Of a DNA stretch of 7,697 nucleotides, positions 1 to 6,816 are shown in pieces. The notes beneath the pieces are model-generated. The model had not been told where the DNA came from and did not search any database. It saw only the letters and a program-made list of their open reading frames with translations. Each line of letters opens with the position of its first letter. The first letter of the stretch is position 1. The translations under genes and the position numbers were made by a program. Source of the DNA: Thermogutta sp. (lineage in GTDB: Bacteria > Planctomycetota > Planctomycetia > Pirellulales > Thermoguttaceae); the NCBI GenBank assembly GCA_012798155.1, contig JAAZNR010000657.1:1-7697 (forward strand), given 5' to 3'.

Positions 1-76
1 TCTGCGTGACGCTTGCGTTTTGGCATCCGTTCCCTGAGCCGCCGTCGCGAGCCGGGGGTGGAAGCCCTGCGACGAT
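1..76 (-). repeat. Dispersed palindromic repeat, copy at left edge
   Basis: Read on the minus strand, positions 38-1 match 6358-6395 of the plus strand at 35 of 38 bases (mismatches: one G/A and two C/T). The adjoining part, about 36-76, also resembles the hairpin elements near 6270-6305 and 7036-7076: a GC-rich stem followed by GGTGGAAGCCCTGCGA, against GGTGGATGCCCTGCGA at 7056-7071. The copy lies just downstream of the isomerase stop codon, so it may form the 3' end of that transcript. A separate 5-bp hairpin (70-74 with 82-86) touches the stop codon; it has no T-tract, so I do not call it a terminator. The element may continue beyond the window. Confidence 0.7.
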
Positions 77-87
77 CGCTGCGTCGG

Positions 88-1752
88 TCAAGCCCAAGGC
101 TCGCCGTCTTTTCGGGTACCGCAGATGAAGACCCGCATCCCCATCGCGTCGGCCAGGGCGGCCTTGGCGAGGGCCGCAGCGTCGGCGGAGCGGGCATCGT
201 CCGCGTAGGCGACCTGAATATGGTTGGCCTTGTGCTTGGCCATGAAGGCGTCGCGATCCACGCCGTAGGTGACGGCGTGCATGATGGGCCATTGGGGGGT
301 GGTCTCGTTCCAGCGGCGCTGCGTTTCCTCATCGGGGAGTTGCACCACGCCGCCGCGACCGATATCCATGCAGAGCCGGCCGTCGTCCACGTAGATGCGG
401 GACCAGACGATCTCTCCCGGCTTGGAGACGCCCTTGAGCGTTCCCCCGCCCAAGCGGAAAAACATGGGCGGCTGGCGTTCGCTGGAGGCGCCGGCCCAGC
501 CGCCGATCAAATGGGCGGGCGGGACCGAGCCGCTGATGAGGAACACCCACACGAAGTCGGGCACCGTGCCCGACCGATCCACGTCGCCCCAGCGGACGTC
601 GTGGAGGGTGTTTTCGACGGGTTGACCCAGGGCCTTGTGGACGCGATAGGTCATCAGGCCGTCCAAGCCCGCGCACTCATCCACCTCGTTGAAATGCGGC
701 AGCGGCTCGCCTTCGTAGAGAATCCGCTCGCCGCGGCGGTCCTTGACGGGGGGGCGATCCGAGTTGTTGAGCATTCCCTCGGCCAGGTCGCTGGCGGGCA
801 AGAGGTCCTTCAGACCCTGCTGATATTGGATGCCCACCGCATGGCAGCCGAAATCGTCCGCGATGCGGAGGGCCGCGATGTACATCTTGCACTGCCCCAG
901 AATCTGGTCCTCGGTGAGGTCCGTCTCGGGATTCGGTCCGGTGACGAACTTCATGCCGCGATCGAGCAGCCAGCGATAGACGGCTCGCGCCTCGTCGTCC
1001 GCAACCTGCGTGGTCTCATAATAGAGGGCCGATTGGCTGAGCCGTTCCTTGTACACGCCCAAGGGCATCAGCAGCTCGTCGGGGAGGATGGCGTTGTACA
1101 TGCCCATGCAACCCTCGTCGAAGACGCCGAGGATGGCCTTTTTGAGGCGGAATTCCTCGGCCAGGGCCTCTCCCAGCCGCCGCAAGGGGCCGGGGATCTT
1201 GATGTTTTTCAGCGGCACGGCGTGGCGGAGGGAGTGCCGTACGCGGCCGTCCTCCAGCCAAGCGGCCAGCCGTTTGCGGAACTGCGGCGAGGCGAAGTCT
1301 TCGCTCCACAGCGTGCTATAGGGCTTGCCGGCCTTGGTCAGGCAGGCGTTGAGGTTGAGCATGCCCACCAGCCCCGACCATTGACCGGACCAATTGGCCA
1401 CGGTGAGGATCGGCCCCTGGTGCGAGAGCAAACCCGCCAGCACATGGTGAGAGTATTGCCAGACGGCCTCCGCCGCCATCAGCTTGGCGTTGGGGTCGAT
1501 CCCGGCGAAGACCTCCATGCCCTCGCGCTGGGAGCTGATGAAGCCGTGCTTTTCGTCGGGCTTGTAGGGGTGGGCGCGGACCAGTTCGTAACCCGCCTCG
1601 CGAACCGCCTCGCCCAGCGCCTCTTCCATGGCTTGTTGGGCGGGCCAGCAGACCTGGTTCGCGGAGAGTCTCAGGTCGCCGCTGGCCACTAGGAAGACCT
1701 GCCTTTTCTTGGCCTTGACGGGTTTGGGAACGGTCGGCATCCGAATGTCCAT
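88..1752 (-). CDS. L-fucose/L-arabinose isomerase-family protein
   Basis: This 554-residue protein resembles the fucose isomerase-like family, metal-dependent cytoplasmic ketol-isomerases that interconvert aldoses and ketoses; E. coli FucI is about 590 residues. Visible blocks are [15 protein letters not shown] (120-134), [12 protein letters not shown] (211-222), the acidic [11 protein letters not shown] stretch (355-365) and the C-terminal [10 protein letters not shown] and [10 protein letters not shown] blocks (488-497, 507-516). Acidic residues E356/D358 and a C-terminal histidine such as H492 are candidate metal ligands; I infer this from the fold class rather than an alignment. The start at 1752 is chosen because AAGGAG lies 8 nt upstream; the frame opens further to 1908, but that extension is low-complexity. 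No kinase, aldolase or transporter for fucose is adjacent, so the substrate is unknown. It follows the RNase gene after 247 bp. Confidence 0.85.
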   Translation of the reverse strand: MDIRMPTVPKPVKAKKRQVFLVASGDLRLSANQVCWPAQQAMEEALGEAVREAGYELVRAHPYKPDEKHGFISSQREGMEVFAGIDPNAKLMAAEAVWQYSHHVLAGLLSHQGPILTVANWSGQWSGLVGMLNLNACLTKAGKPYSTLWSEDFASPQFRKRLAAWLEDGRVRHSLRHAVPLKNIKIPGPLRRLGEALAEEFRLKKAILGVFDEGCMGMYNAILPDELLMPLGVYKERLSQSALYYETTQVADDEARAVYRWLLDRGMKFVTGPNPETDLTEDQILGQCKMYIAALRIADDFGCHAVGIQYQQGLKDLLPASDLAEGMLNNSDRPPVKDRRGERILYEGEPLPHFNEVDECAGLDGLMTYRVHKALGQPVENTLHDVRWGDVDRSGTVPDFVWVFLISGSVPPAHLIGGWAGASSERQPPMFFRLGGGTLKGVSKPGEIVWSRIYVDDGRLCMDIGRGGVVQLPDEETQRRWNETTPQWPIMHAVTYGVDRDAFMAKHKANHIQVAYADDARSADAAALAKAALADAMGMRVFICGTRKDGEPWA

Positions 1753-1807
1753 GGAATCGACTCCTTCTCTGGTTGAGATGCCCGCGGACGGCAACCTGCC
1801 GAAACTC

Positions 1808-1830
1808 CGCCGGCGGCCGTCAAGCCGGCG
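1808..1830. other. Inverted repeat in leader of isomerase gene
   Basis: Perfect 7-bp arms CGCCGGC (1808-1814) and GCCGGCG (1824-1830) enclose a 9-nt loop in the gap between the RNase E/G stop and the isomerase start. On the minus strand the 5' arm and loop begin CGCCGGCTTGACGG, reminiscent of the CGCCGGCTTACG hairpins near 6280, so it may be a decayed member of that family. No T-tract follows. The same 247-bp gap has two weaker GC hairpins (1927-1942 and 1970-1986), the latter 13 nt after the RNase stop. Nothing else is recognised there. Confidence 0.45.
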
Positions 1831-1906
1831 AATTCCAGGGGTCGCGGAGACCGCCCGCCCGCGATACGGACCGGCCGGGCCGAGTTCGGGGCGATGCGAC
1901 GCCGTC

Positions 1907-1936
1907 ATCTTACAGCCGCCGAGGGAGGGGCCGCAA
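1907..1936 (-). promoter_or_regulatory. Possible promoter for the isomerase gene
   Basis: On the minus strand TTGCGG (1936-1931) and TAAGAT (1912-1907) are separated by 18 nt. These match the sigma-70 boxes only at 3/6 and 4/6 positions. Transcription would begin near 1900 and give a leader of about 150 nt holding the 1808-1830 hairpin. Read-through from the RNase gene is an equally good explanation for expression. Confidence 0.25.
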
Positions 1937-1999
1937 CGCCCCCCGACTCGCGCCGGCGGGTGCGGCGACGCAGGGCCGCGGCCTGCCCGGCGGGACCGC

Positions 2000-3619
2000 T
2001 CAGCTCGATGTGGAAAGCAGCCGCCCGTCGGCGTCCCGGCACTCGATGAGCAGGTGTTCCGGCGAAACGTGCTCCGCTCCCACCACGCGGATCGAGACCT
2101 GATGCTGATTTTCCAGATCGGATAGGGCGCGGCGCTTCTTGTTGTTCAGAAGCTCGGCGACCTCGTCGGCGACGGTGACCGTGATCTCGGCCGCGCGGGG
2201 CACCAGACAGGCCAGAATCAACTGCCGCATCACGTCGATGGCCATGGTGTCCGCGGTCTTGACCAGGCCGGCGCCGCGGCACAGCGGGCAATCTCGGAAG
2301 AGCGAGCGCTTGAGGCTGGGTCGAATCCGCTGGCGCGTCATCTCGATCAGGCCGAAGGGGCTGGTACGGACGATCTTGGTGCGGGCCCGATCCCGCCGCA
2401 CCGCCTCGCGGAGGGCCCGCTCCACGCCCCGGCGGTGCTTCTCCTTCCGCATGTCGATGAAGTCGTTGACGATCACGCCGCCCAGGTCGCGGAGGCGGAT
2501 TTGCCGCGCGATCTCCTTGGCCGCAATGAGATTGATCTGATAGGCCGTCTCTTCGGCCGAATCCTCCGCGCGGAAGTTGCCGCTATTGACGTCGATGGCC
2601 ACCAGGGCCTCCGTCTGGTCGATGACGATCGACCCGCCCGGCTTGAGCGGCACCTGCCGCTGGTGGATCATCGTGATCTCCTTTTCCAAGCCGAACTTGT
2701 GGAACAGCGGCTCCTTGCCGTCGTACAGTTGCAGACGGTTGACGTAGCGGGGCATCACCATCTCCAGGAACTCCTTGGCCTTTTCGTAGGTCGTGGGTTC
2801 GTCGATCACGATGGTGCCGACTTCGGCGCTGAAGATGTCGCGGATGGTCCGGGTGATGATGTCGCTCTCTTCGTAGATCGAGACGGGAGCGCCGAGCTTG
2901 CGGATGCGGCGGACCAGCACCTTCCACAACCGCATCAGGTAGGCCAGATCGCGGGACAGATCCCTCCGCGTGCGGTCGGCGCCCGCCGTGCGGACGATGA
3001 ACCCCAGCCCCTTGGGCACGTTCAGCTCGCGCATGATGTCGCGCAGCCGCCGCCGCACCGCTTCGTCCTCGATCTTGCGAGAGACGCCGACGCGTCCCAA
3101 GGCGGGCATGAGCACGAGGTAGCGGCCGGGGATGCTGATGTAGGTGGAAAGCGTCGGCCCCTTGCTGCCGATGCCCTCCTTGATGACTTGGACGATGACC
3201 TCGTCGCCGCGTTTGAAGATGCTTTGGATGGGCGGCTTGAAGCGGGGCCGATTGCCCGGCCGAAACGGCCGCGGACGATGGTTGCGGGGGCGCTCCTCGC
3301 CCGGCTCGCCCACGCCGTTCAAGACGCCCGACGCGGGAGCCGGCATCTCGCCCAATTCATCGGGATCGTAGCCCGCCTGGCGAAAGTACTGCGGCTCCAC
3401 GTCGCTGACGTGCAGGAACCCGTTCCGCCCCACGCCGAAATCGACGAAGGCGGCCTGAATGCTCGGTTCCAGATTGACGATCACGCCCTTGTAGATGTTG
3501 CCGACGTATTGTTCCTGGTCGGCCCGCTCGATGTACAACTCTTGCAAAACGCCGTCTTCCACGATGGCGATGCGGCACTCCTCAGGCTGGGCCGCGTTGA
3601 TCAGCATCTCCTGTTTCAT
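2000..3619 (-). CDS. rng: Ribonuclease E/G family endoribonuclease
   Basis: This 539-residue protein carries the RNase E/G catalytic core, which cleaves single-stranded RNA in rRNA maturation and mRNA decay in the cytoplasm. An S1-type RNA-binding domain spans about 36-160 ([37 protein letters not shown]), interrupted by a Pro/Arg/Gly-rich insertion at about 84-135. The DNase-I-like catalytic part holds the magnesium site [10 protein letters not shown] (D343) and NDFIDMR (D386). The Zn-link motif CPLCRGAG has C444 and C447. The length and absence of a long disordered tail suit RNase G or a short RNase E. AGGAAGG lies 8 nt before ATG 3619; Met5 has a Shine-Dalgarno that is too close. It starts 87 bp after the DUF2344 gene, a neighbourhood seen in many bacteria, so co-transcription is likely. 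The choice between Rng and Rne is uncertain. Confidence 0.95.
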   Translation of the reverse strand: MKQEMLINAAQPEECRIAIVEDGVLQELYIERADQEQYVGNIYKGVIVNLEPSIQAAFVDFGVGRNGFLHVSDVEPQYFRQAGYDPDELGEMPAPASGVLNGVGEPGEERPRNHRPRPFRPGNRPRFKPPIQSIFKRGDEVIVQVIKEGIGSKGPTLSTYISIPGRYLVLMPALGRVGVSRKIEDEAVRRRLRDIMRELNVPKGLGFIVRTAGADRTRRDLSRDLAYLMRLWKVLVRRIRKLGAPVSIYEESDIITRTIRDIFSAEVGTIVIDEPTTYEKAKEFLEMVMPRYVNRLQLYDGKEPLFHKFGLEKEITMIHQRQVPLKPGGSIVIDQTEALVAIDVNSGNFRAEDSAEETAYQINLIAAKEIARQIRLRDLGGVIVNDFIDMRKEKHRRGVERALREAVRRDRARTKIVRTSPFGLIEMTRQRIRPSLKRSLFRDCPLCRGAGLVKTADTMAIDVMRQLILACLVPRAAEITVTVADEVAELLNNKKRRALSDLENQHQVSIRVVGAEHVSPEHLLIECRDADGRLLSTSS

Positions 3620-3706
3620 CTCTCTCGCCTTCCTGATCGGCTCCGGAGGCGAGTGCGTCGCGGGAGGATGGGGCGTTTCCGGCTCGAAGTCTCCGCGGGG
3701 TGGGCC

Positions 3707-4582
3707 TCATGAAGAAAGCTCCACGTCGGCGCGGACCAGGGGGATGCCTTGCGCTTCCAAGTCCTCCAGCCCCAACGCCGCGAGCACTTCCCGCGGGTGG
3801 AGCGATCCTTGGGGATCGACCCGTAGGCTCATCCGCAAGACGCCGCCGTCCAGCGCCGATTCCTCGACCCATTCCCGCAACTCGAAGGTCTTCCCTTTGG
3901 CGGGGCGGTGGATGGGGAACGACGCGGCGGACGTGATCTCGCGGAGGCGGGCTTGGAGGGCGGCTTGGCGTTCCGCCGGCACTTCCAGGCAATAGACGGC
4001 CCTCTTCACCCGGGCGGGCGGGGCCGACGGCGGGAGCGGCTCGATCGAGCGGAAGACCAGGCCGGGGATCGTCCGCGCCGCAAGTCGCGCCGCCAACTCC
4101 TCCCCCGTCATCGCTTCCGCAAGCTCGACCTCGAGCACTTCGTTGACTCCCTCGATTCCTAATGCCAGGGCCGACGGAAAGTTGAACCGGGGCTTGGGGT
4201 GGAACCCCCGGCTGTACGCCGGTCGCACACCCGCCCGCCGAAACAGCCGTTCCACGATCCGCGCCAAGTCGTGATGCCCAACGAACCGCAAATCCCCTCG
4301 TTTCGAAAAGCGAATACGCACTCGTTGACGAACCTGGGGTTCGTCGCCCCCGCCGCTGCCGTGCGCGGCGGGGCCTCTTGGGGTGAATGTATCGGGGTCT
4401 TGATTCGGACGGCACCCGGTCGGGTCCGCAGCGGGGGAAACACCGGCTTGCGGCGGGGCCTGCGATGCGCCATCGCGGGGCGGAAAATCGCCCCCGGCGG
4501 ACGAAGCCGCCGGCGGCCCTGCTCTTCCGCCCGCCAGGTCGCCCGGCCGGGCCTTTCCCTCACTGCGGTCCTTCAGCTCCAA
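3707..4582 (-). CDS. DUF2344 (TIGR03936-type) radical SAM-associated protein
   Basis: The recognisable domain runs from about residue 86 to the end of this 291-residue frame: VRIRFSKRGDLRFVGHHDLA (88-107), followed by ERLFRRAGVRPAYSRGFHPKPRF (split here as ERLFRRAGVR and PAYSRGFHPKPRF, 111-133) and PSALALGIEG (136-145). This is the DUF2344 family, encoded beside, or fused to, a B12-binding radical SAM protein in many bacteria and often next to RNase G. Its biochemical role is not established. No radical SAM gene is present here. The start is uncertain: TTG at 4582 is the only upstream standard start codon and has only a weak GGCGAG before it. A good AAGGAG (4607-4602) is 19 nt from TTG but 7 nt from an in-frame ATC. 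GTG at the VRIRF segment is another option. Residues 1-85 are Pro/Gly/Ala-rich and probably disordered, if translated. Confidence 0.85.
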   Translation of the reverse strand: MELKDRSEGKARPGDLAGGRAGPPAASSAGGDFPPRDGASQAPPQAGVSPAADPTGCRPNQDPDTFTPRGPAAHGSGGGDEPQVRQRVRIRFSKRGDLRFVGHHDLARIVERLFRRAGVRPAYSRGFHPKPRFNFPSALALGIEGVNEVLEVELAEAMTGEELAARLAARTIPGLVFRSIEPLPPSAPPARVKRAVYCLEVPAERQAALQARLREITSAASFPIHRPAKGKTFELREWVEESALDGGVLRMSLRVDPQGSLHPREVLAALGLEDLEAQGIPLVRADVELSS

Positions 4583-4968
4583 GTGCTCGCCGATAAATCG
4601 AACTCCTTGCCTCTAATCGAACGTCGCCAAATCTCGTATCCGTTGCGATCCCCGGAACCCCGGGGCAGCCTGCAACCGATGTCTTCCGTCTTGTCCCGTC
4701 TCGTGCCGCGCTTGGACTCGCGCCGCGCGGGGCTTGGATCCGCCTTGGCCCCCCGGCTTCGCGGCGGTCCATCCTATCCGAGAACCGCCTTGGCTTGCAA
4801 TCCCTATACCACAGAATGGGCGGTAACCGAAGCGTGCGATCAGTCAGCCTCGGGGATAGGCCCGAGGCTACCCTGAAGAAGGATATCACACCTTCCCCCA
4901 CCCGGCGGGAACGCAGTCGGCCCAACTACCGAAAATTGCCGCAACTGGCACATTATAACCCTTTTCCC
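4583..4968 (-). other. 386-bp gene-free leader between Toprim-like and DUF2344 genes
   Basis: The interval holds a TATAAT box at its Toprim-gene end, a perfect 8-bp hairpin (4846-4869), and an AAGGAG just before the DUF2344 frame. An open minus frame of 121 codons crosses it from a TTG at 4925, but it lacks recognisable similarity, has biased Arg/Gly/Pro content and overlaps the DUF2344 start out of frame, so I do not call it a gene. The interval most likely serves as promoter and long 5' leader of the DUF2344-RNase unit. Confidence 0.5.
4846..4869. other. Perfect 8-bp hairpin in long leader
   Basis: AGCCTCGG (4846-4853) and CCGAGGCT (4862-4869) form a perfect stem around an 8-nt loop. On the minus strand it lies about 100 nt downstream of the Toprim-like stop and about 265 nt upstream of the DUF2344 start. 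No T-run follows on either strand, so it is not a standard intrinsic terminator. It could be a leader element or an RNA-processing or stability structure. Confidence 0.5.
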
Positions 4969-4980
4969 TCAATCGAAACA
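4952..4980 (-). promoter_or_regulatory. Candidate promoter for DUF2344-RNase E/G unit
   Basis: A perfect TATAAT lies on the minus strand at 4957-4952, starting 12 nt beyond the Toprim-like stop codon. The matching -35 region at 17-nt spacing is TGTTTC (4980-4975), a poor match. Transcription from it would start near 4945 and give a leader of about 360 nt before the DUF2344 frame. The -10 box is the only strong evidence. Confidence 0.4.
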
Positions 4981-6105
4981 GAAACACCCGTCCAGGGGTC
5001 CCCCATCTTTGGGGCGGATTTCTTGACCGCCAGGGCGCGACGGTTTCTCCGCTCGTCCATCCTCAGAGGCGGTCCCGTCAACCCGAAGGCTCGTCGGGGC
5101 CGAATCCCCTGCTCCCGTAGGCAACGTCGCGTCGGAATCCTCGCCGTGCGCCGGTACAGTCGCCGCCGATTTCGAAACGCTCACCGCGGCGGGAACCCGT
5201 TTGAAGTCCGAGGGATGCCCCAGGAGAGGGACGCGGTGTTCGCTGATCCAAGGGGTGAAGGCCGCTTGGCCCAATTCCGCCGCCCAGCGTCCCAAGGAGG
5301 GGGCGATCCGCCGCGGCGGGATCAACCACAACTCGGGCCGCGTGTTCGACCGCCGGGCCTGATCCCTCGCCCCTTGCAGCACCCAGGCCGGGACCTCCGA
5401 ACCGACCGGCAGCAGCGTGACCTGGAGTATCCCCCACCGGGTCAGCTCGCCCCATACCTCCGGCAGGACCTGATCGAATCGCCGCGCAAAGGCCAAGACC
5501 GGCTCCACTCCCCACGAGCGGAGGACCAAGGCGTCGAGAATCCGCTCCACCGCGAAGACATGACTCGGCCGCAATGGGGCCAACCGTTCCATCCCGAAGG
5601 CGATCGGCCGCTGATCCCAGCGGTCGCGAAACAGGTAGTAGCGCGAGTCGGGATCGGTCGCCCGCGCCCAAAACGTCACGATCTCGCCCGAGAACTCGCG
5701 GATCGGGCCGACGAGGCAGCCCTCCAATTTCGGGGAGATTCGCCTCGCCTTCCAATCCTGCGGGGAGATGCCGGCCTTCGCGGCGTAGTCCCGCGCCGCA
5801 ATCGTCGAATCGAGCATGCCGATGGGCAAGCCGGGTATCCCCGACCAATTCATGCCCGCGGACTCCAAAAAGGCCCTGGCCCGCACCGCCGCTTCGCCTT
5901 CCTGACGAAGCAGGACCCCGCGGCAATAGTCCGCGAAGACCTCGTCGGGAGTGAGGGCCTCGCGAACGCCCCCCTCGTCGGCATTTCGCCTCATCGCCGG
6001 ACGGGACGGCCCGAGGCGGTTGTCGGCGCTGTCGGGCATGGGCTGGGCCGACGACACGGCATCACCCGATGCGGGGCGAGGCCCTCGCTTGTCGAGACGC
6101 GCCAT
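4969..6105 (-). CDS. DnaG-primase-like protein with degenerate Toprim domain
   Basis: This 378-residue protein resembles the core of bacterial DnaG without its zinc finger or helicase-binding tail. GCLVGPIREFSGEIVTFWAR (119-138), then RYYLF (145-149), parallels the DnaG FPIRD..G.V.GF.GR block before its Toprim domain. FAVERILDALVLRSWG (174-189) matches the EGxxD Toprim motif with E177 and D181 kept and the glycine replaced by Arg178. About 44 residues on, where DnaG has its metal-binding DGD, this protein reads TLLPVGSE (220-227), so the DxD acids are missing. Residues 1-46 and about 296-378 are Ser/Pro/Gly/Asp-rich and probably disordered, ending CFCFD. The start at 6105 is chosen for GGAGG 8 nt upstream; ATGs at 6120 and 6135 are possible, the latter inside a tandem repeat. 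Catalysis as a primase seems unlikely; a nucleic-acid-binding or scaffolding role is inference. Confidence 0.7.
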   Translation of the reverse strand: MARLDKRGPRPASGDAVSSAQPMPDSADNRLGPSRPAMRRNADEGGVREALTPDEVFADYCRGVLLRQEGEAAVRARAFLESAGMNWSGIPGLPIGMLDSTIAARDYAAKAGISPQDWKARRISPKLEGCLVGPIREFSGEIVTFWARATDPDSRYYLFRDRWDQRPIAFGMERLAPLRPSHVFAVERILDALVLRSWGVEPVLAFARRFDQVLPEVWGELTRWGILQVTLLPVGSEVPAWVLQGARDQARRSNTRPELWLIPPRRIAPSLGRWAAELGQAAFTPWISEHRVPLLGHPSDFKRVPAAVSVSKSAATVPAHGEDSDATLPTGAGDSAPTSLRVDGTASEDGRAEKPSRPGGQEIRPKDGGPLDGCFCFD

Positions 6106-6119
6106 CTCCGCGGCCTCCA

Positions 6120-6218
6120 TTGGGAACGAAGACATGCAATCGCAACTATCGGTTGGGAACGAAGACAGGCAATTGCAACTATCGGTTGGGAACGAGGACA
6201 GGCAATCGCAACTATCCG
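6120..6218. repeat. Three tandem copies of a 33-bp repeat
   Basis: Units lie at 6120-6152, 6153-6185 and 6186-6218, head to tail with no spacers, each starting TTGGGAACGA and ending CAACTATC(G/C)G. They differ by only a few bases (for example GACATGCAATCG, GACAGGCAATTG and GACAGGCAATCG). CAAC and GTTG form a small inverted repeat across the first two unit junctions. The array sits 14-113 nt upstream of the chosen Toprim-like start, between it and a candidate promoter. On the plus strand the unit reads as an 11-residue peptide repeat, but there is no supporting gene. Confidence 0.9.
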
Positions 6219-6221
6219 TCC

Positions 6222-6250
6222 ATTAGAGCGCACTTCCATTCGCAAGGCAA
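6222..6250 (-). promoter_or_regulatory. Candidate promoter for the Toprim-like gene
   Basis: On the minus strand TTGCCT (6250-6245) and TCTAAT (6227-6222) are exactly 17 nt apart, matching the sigma-70 boxes at 4/6 and 5/6. The expected start near 6215 would place nearly the whole 33-bp repeat array in the 5' leader. Confidence 0.45.
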
Positions 6251-6283
6251 GCGCAACCGCGCCTAGAGCGCCCTTCCATCCGC
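6224..6283. repeat. Direct repeat pair, 20-bp units 40 bp apart
   Basis: 6224-6243 and 6264-6283 share 18 of 20 bases: TAGAGCGC, then A or C, CTTCCAT, then T or C, CGC. The second copy runs directly into the hairpin repeat at 6280-6299, so this motif may be a border of that repeat element. Confidence 0.7.
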
Positions 6284-6305
6284 CGGCTTACGCCGGCGGC
6301 TCACA
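6270..6305 (+). repeat. Dispersed palindromic repeat (GC hairpin with TTAC loop)
   Basis: Perfect 8-bp arms CCGCCGGC (6280-6287) and GCCGGCGG (6292-6299) enclose TTAC. Flanks read CTTCCAT on the left and CTCACATCG on the right. Its reverse complement resembles the left-edge copy (GAGCCGCC, hairpin, GGTGGAAG). It is a member of the same family as 6336-6395 and 7036-7076. Confidence 0.75.
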
Positions 6306-6335
6306 TCGCGCTGTGAAAATCGTGTTGCGTGAAAA

Positions 6336-6395
6336 GCCCGCCGGCTTACGCCGGCTTCTCAGGGAACGGATACCAAAACGCAAGCGTTATGCAGA
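6336..6395 (+). repeat. Dispersed palindromic repeat with 38-bp tail
   Basis: GCCGGC arms (6340-6345, 6350-6355) enclose TTAC, the same hairpin core as at 6280-6299 with shorter pairing. The following tail, 6358-6395, matches the reverse complement of 1-38 at 35 of 38 bases. Hairpin plus tail in both places shows that a composite element of at least about 55 bp is repeated, not just a chance GC palindrome. Confidence 0.8.
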
Positions 6396-6420
6396 TGCGC
6401 AAGCGCCAGCCGCTAGCGGC

Positions 6421-6465
6421 CGGGTGGCTGGGGTCGGAGCGAAGCGCAGCCCCCAGCCGGGCCGC
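6421..6465 (-). repeat. Second dispersed repeat family, copy 1 (GGCTGGGG palindrome)
   Basis: GGCTGGGG (6426-6433) and CCCCAGCC (6451-6458) form perfect 8-bp arms around 17 nt. The reverse complement of that interior matches the interior of the copy at 7080-7112 at 14 of 17 positions, so this copy is inverted relative to the later ones. It is followed by GGGCCGC. Confidence 0.75.
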
Positions 6466-6503
6466 AACCCCGCTTCAACCACGCGGCGTGCCATCCGCCG
6501 GAG

Positions 6504-6532
6504 TTGACGGCTTGCCCGGCGACTGATAAAGT
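6504..6532 (+). promoter_or_regulatory. Possible promoter for the tRNA-Ala gene
   Basis: TTGACG (6504-6509, 5/6 to the -35 consensus) and TAAAGT (6527-6532, 4/6 to the -10) are 17 nt apart. The start would be near 6539, about 110 nt before the mature tRNA. The site overlaps GC-repeat-like sequence (CCATCCGCCGG, 6491-6501), so the -35 match may be partly accidental. Between it and the tRNA, CCGCGG occurs twice around ATGA (6554-6569); otherwise I see nothing there except the repeat echo at 6627-6640. Confidence 0.35.
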
Positions 6533-6626
6533 GAAGCGTAGTCGCCGTTCGTTCCGCGGATGACCGCGGCGACCAAGCGGCGGGCGGCTCACCTTCGGGA
6601 TGACCGCCGGTCGGGTCGCGGTCGCT

Positions 6627-6640
6627 TTGGGAACGAAGAC
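6627..6640 (+). repeat. 14-bp echo of the 33-bp tandem repeat
   Basis: TTGGGAACGAAGAC recurs exactly as at the start of the first two 33-bp units (6120-6133, 6153-6166), about 500 bp away and 10 bp before the tRNA 5' end. The remaining part of the unit is absent. Confidence 0.6.
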
Positions 6641-6650
6641 GAACCCTATC

Positions 6651-6723
<73 letters not shown>

Positions 6724-6725
6724 CT

Positions 6726-6748
6726 AAGTCCTTTTGCATCAAGGATTT
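6726..6748 (+). terminator. Weak stem-loop just after tRNA-Ala
   Basis: AAGTCCTT (6726-6733) can pair with AAGGATTT (6741-6748), eight pairs including one G·U, around a 7-nt loop. Its place, two bases after the tRNA, suits a 3' processing or termination signal. The stem is A/T-rich and no clear T-run follows it, so the call is weak. Confidence 0.3.
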
Positions 6749-6816
6749 AAGGCAAGCTGCCCGCGGCATGAAGCCGTAATTCGCAAGGCTTTCCGACGCT
6801 TCTCTGGAATGCCGCT

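Noticed and set aside
13..1692. A 559-codon open frame on the plus strand
   Set aside because: It is antisense to the isomerase gene, which has recognisable family motifs and a good Shine-Dalgarno. Long antisense frames are expected in GC-rich coding DNA, and its translation resembles nothing I know.
2435..3712. A 425-codon open frame on the plus strand
   Set aside because: It is antisense to RNase E/G, whose catalytic motifs are intact; the Asp/His/Val-rich translation is typical of a shadow frame.
4846..4869. Intrinsic terminator of the Toprim-like gene
   Set aside because: The stem is perfect but no T-tract follows on the minus strand.
4560..4925. A 121-codon minus-strand frame before DUF2344
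   Set aside because: It starts at TTG, has low-complexity Arg/Gly/Pro content and overlaps the DUF2344 frame; no similarity is recognisable.
6120..6218. CRISPR array
   Set aside because: The three 33-bp units are directly joined, with no unique spacers, and no cas gene is present.
6120..6218. Plasmid-type iterons or a replication origin next to a primase-like gene
   Set aside because: No DnaA box cluster, A/T-rich unwinding region or replication initiator gene is visible, and the Toprim domain lacks catalytic acids.
4795..6507. A 570-codon open frame on the plus strand
   Set aside because: It crosses the Toprim-like gene, an intergenic leader and several repeats without a recognisable domain; the minus-strand gene has DnaG-like blocks and a Shine-Dalgarno.
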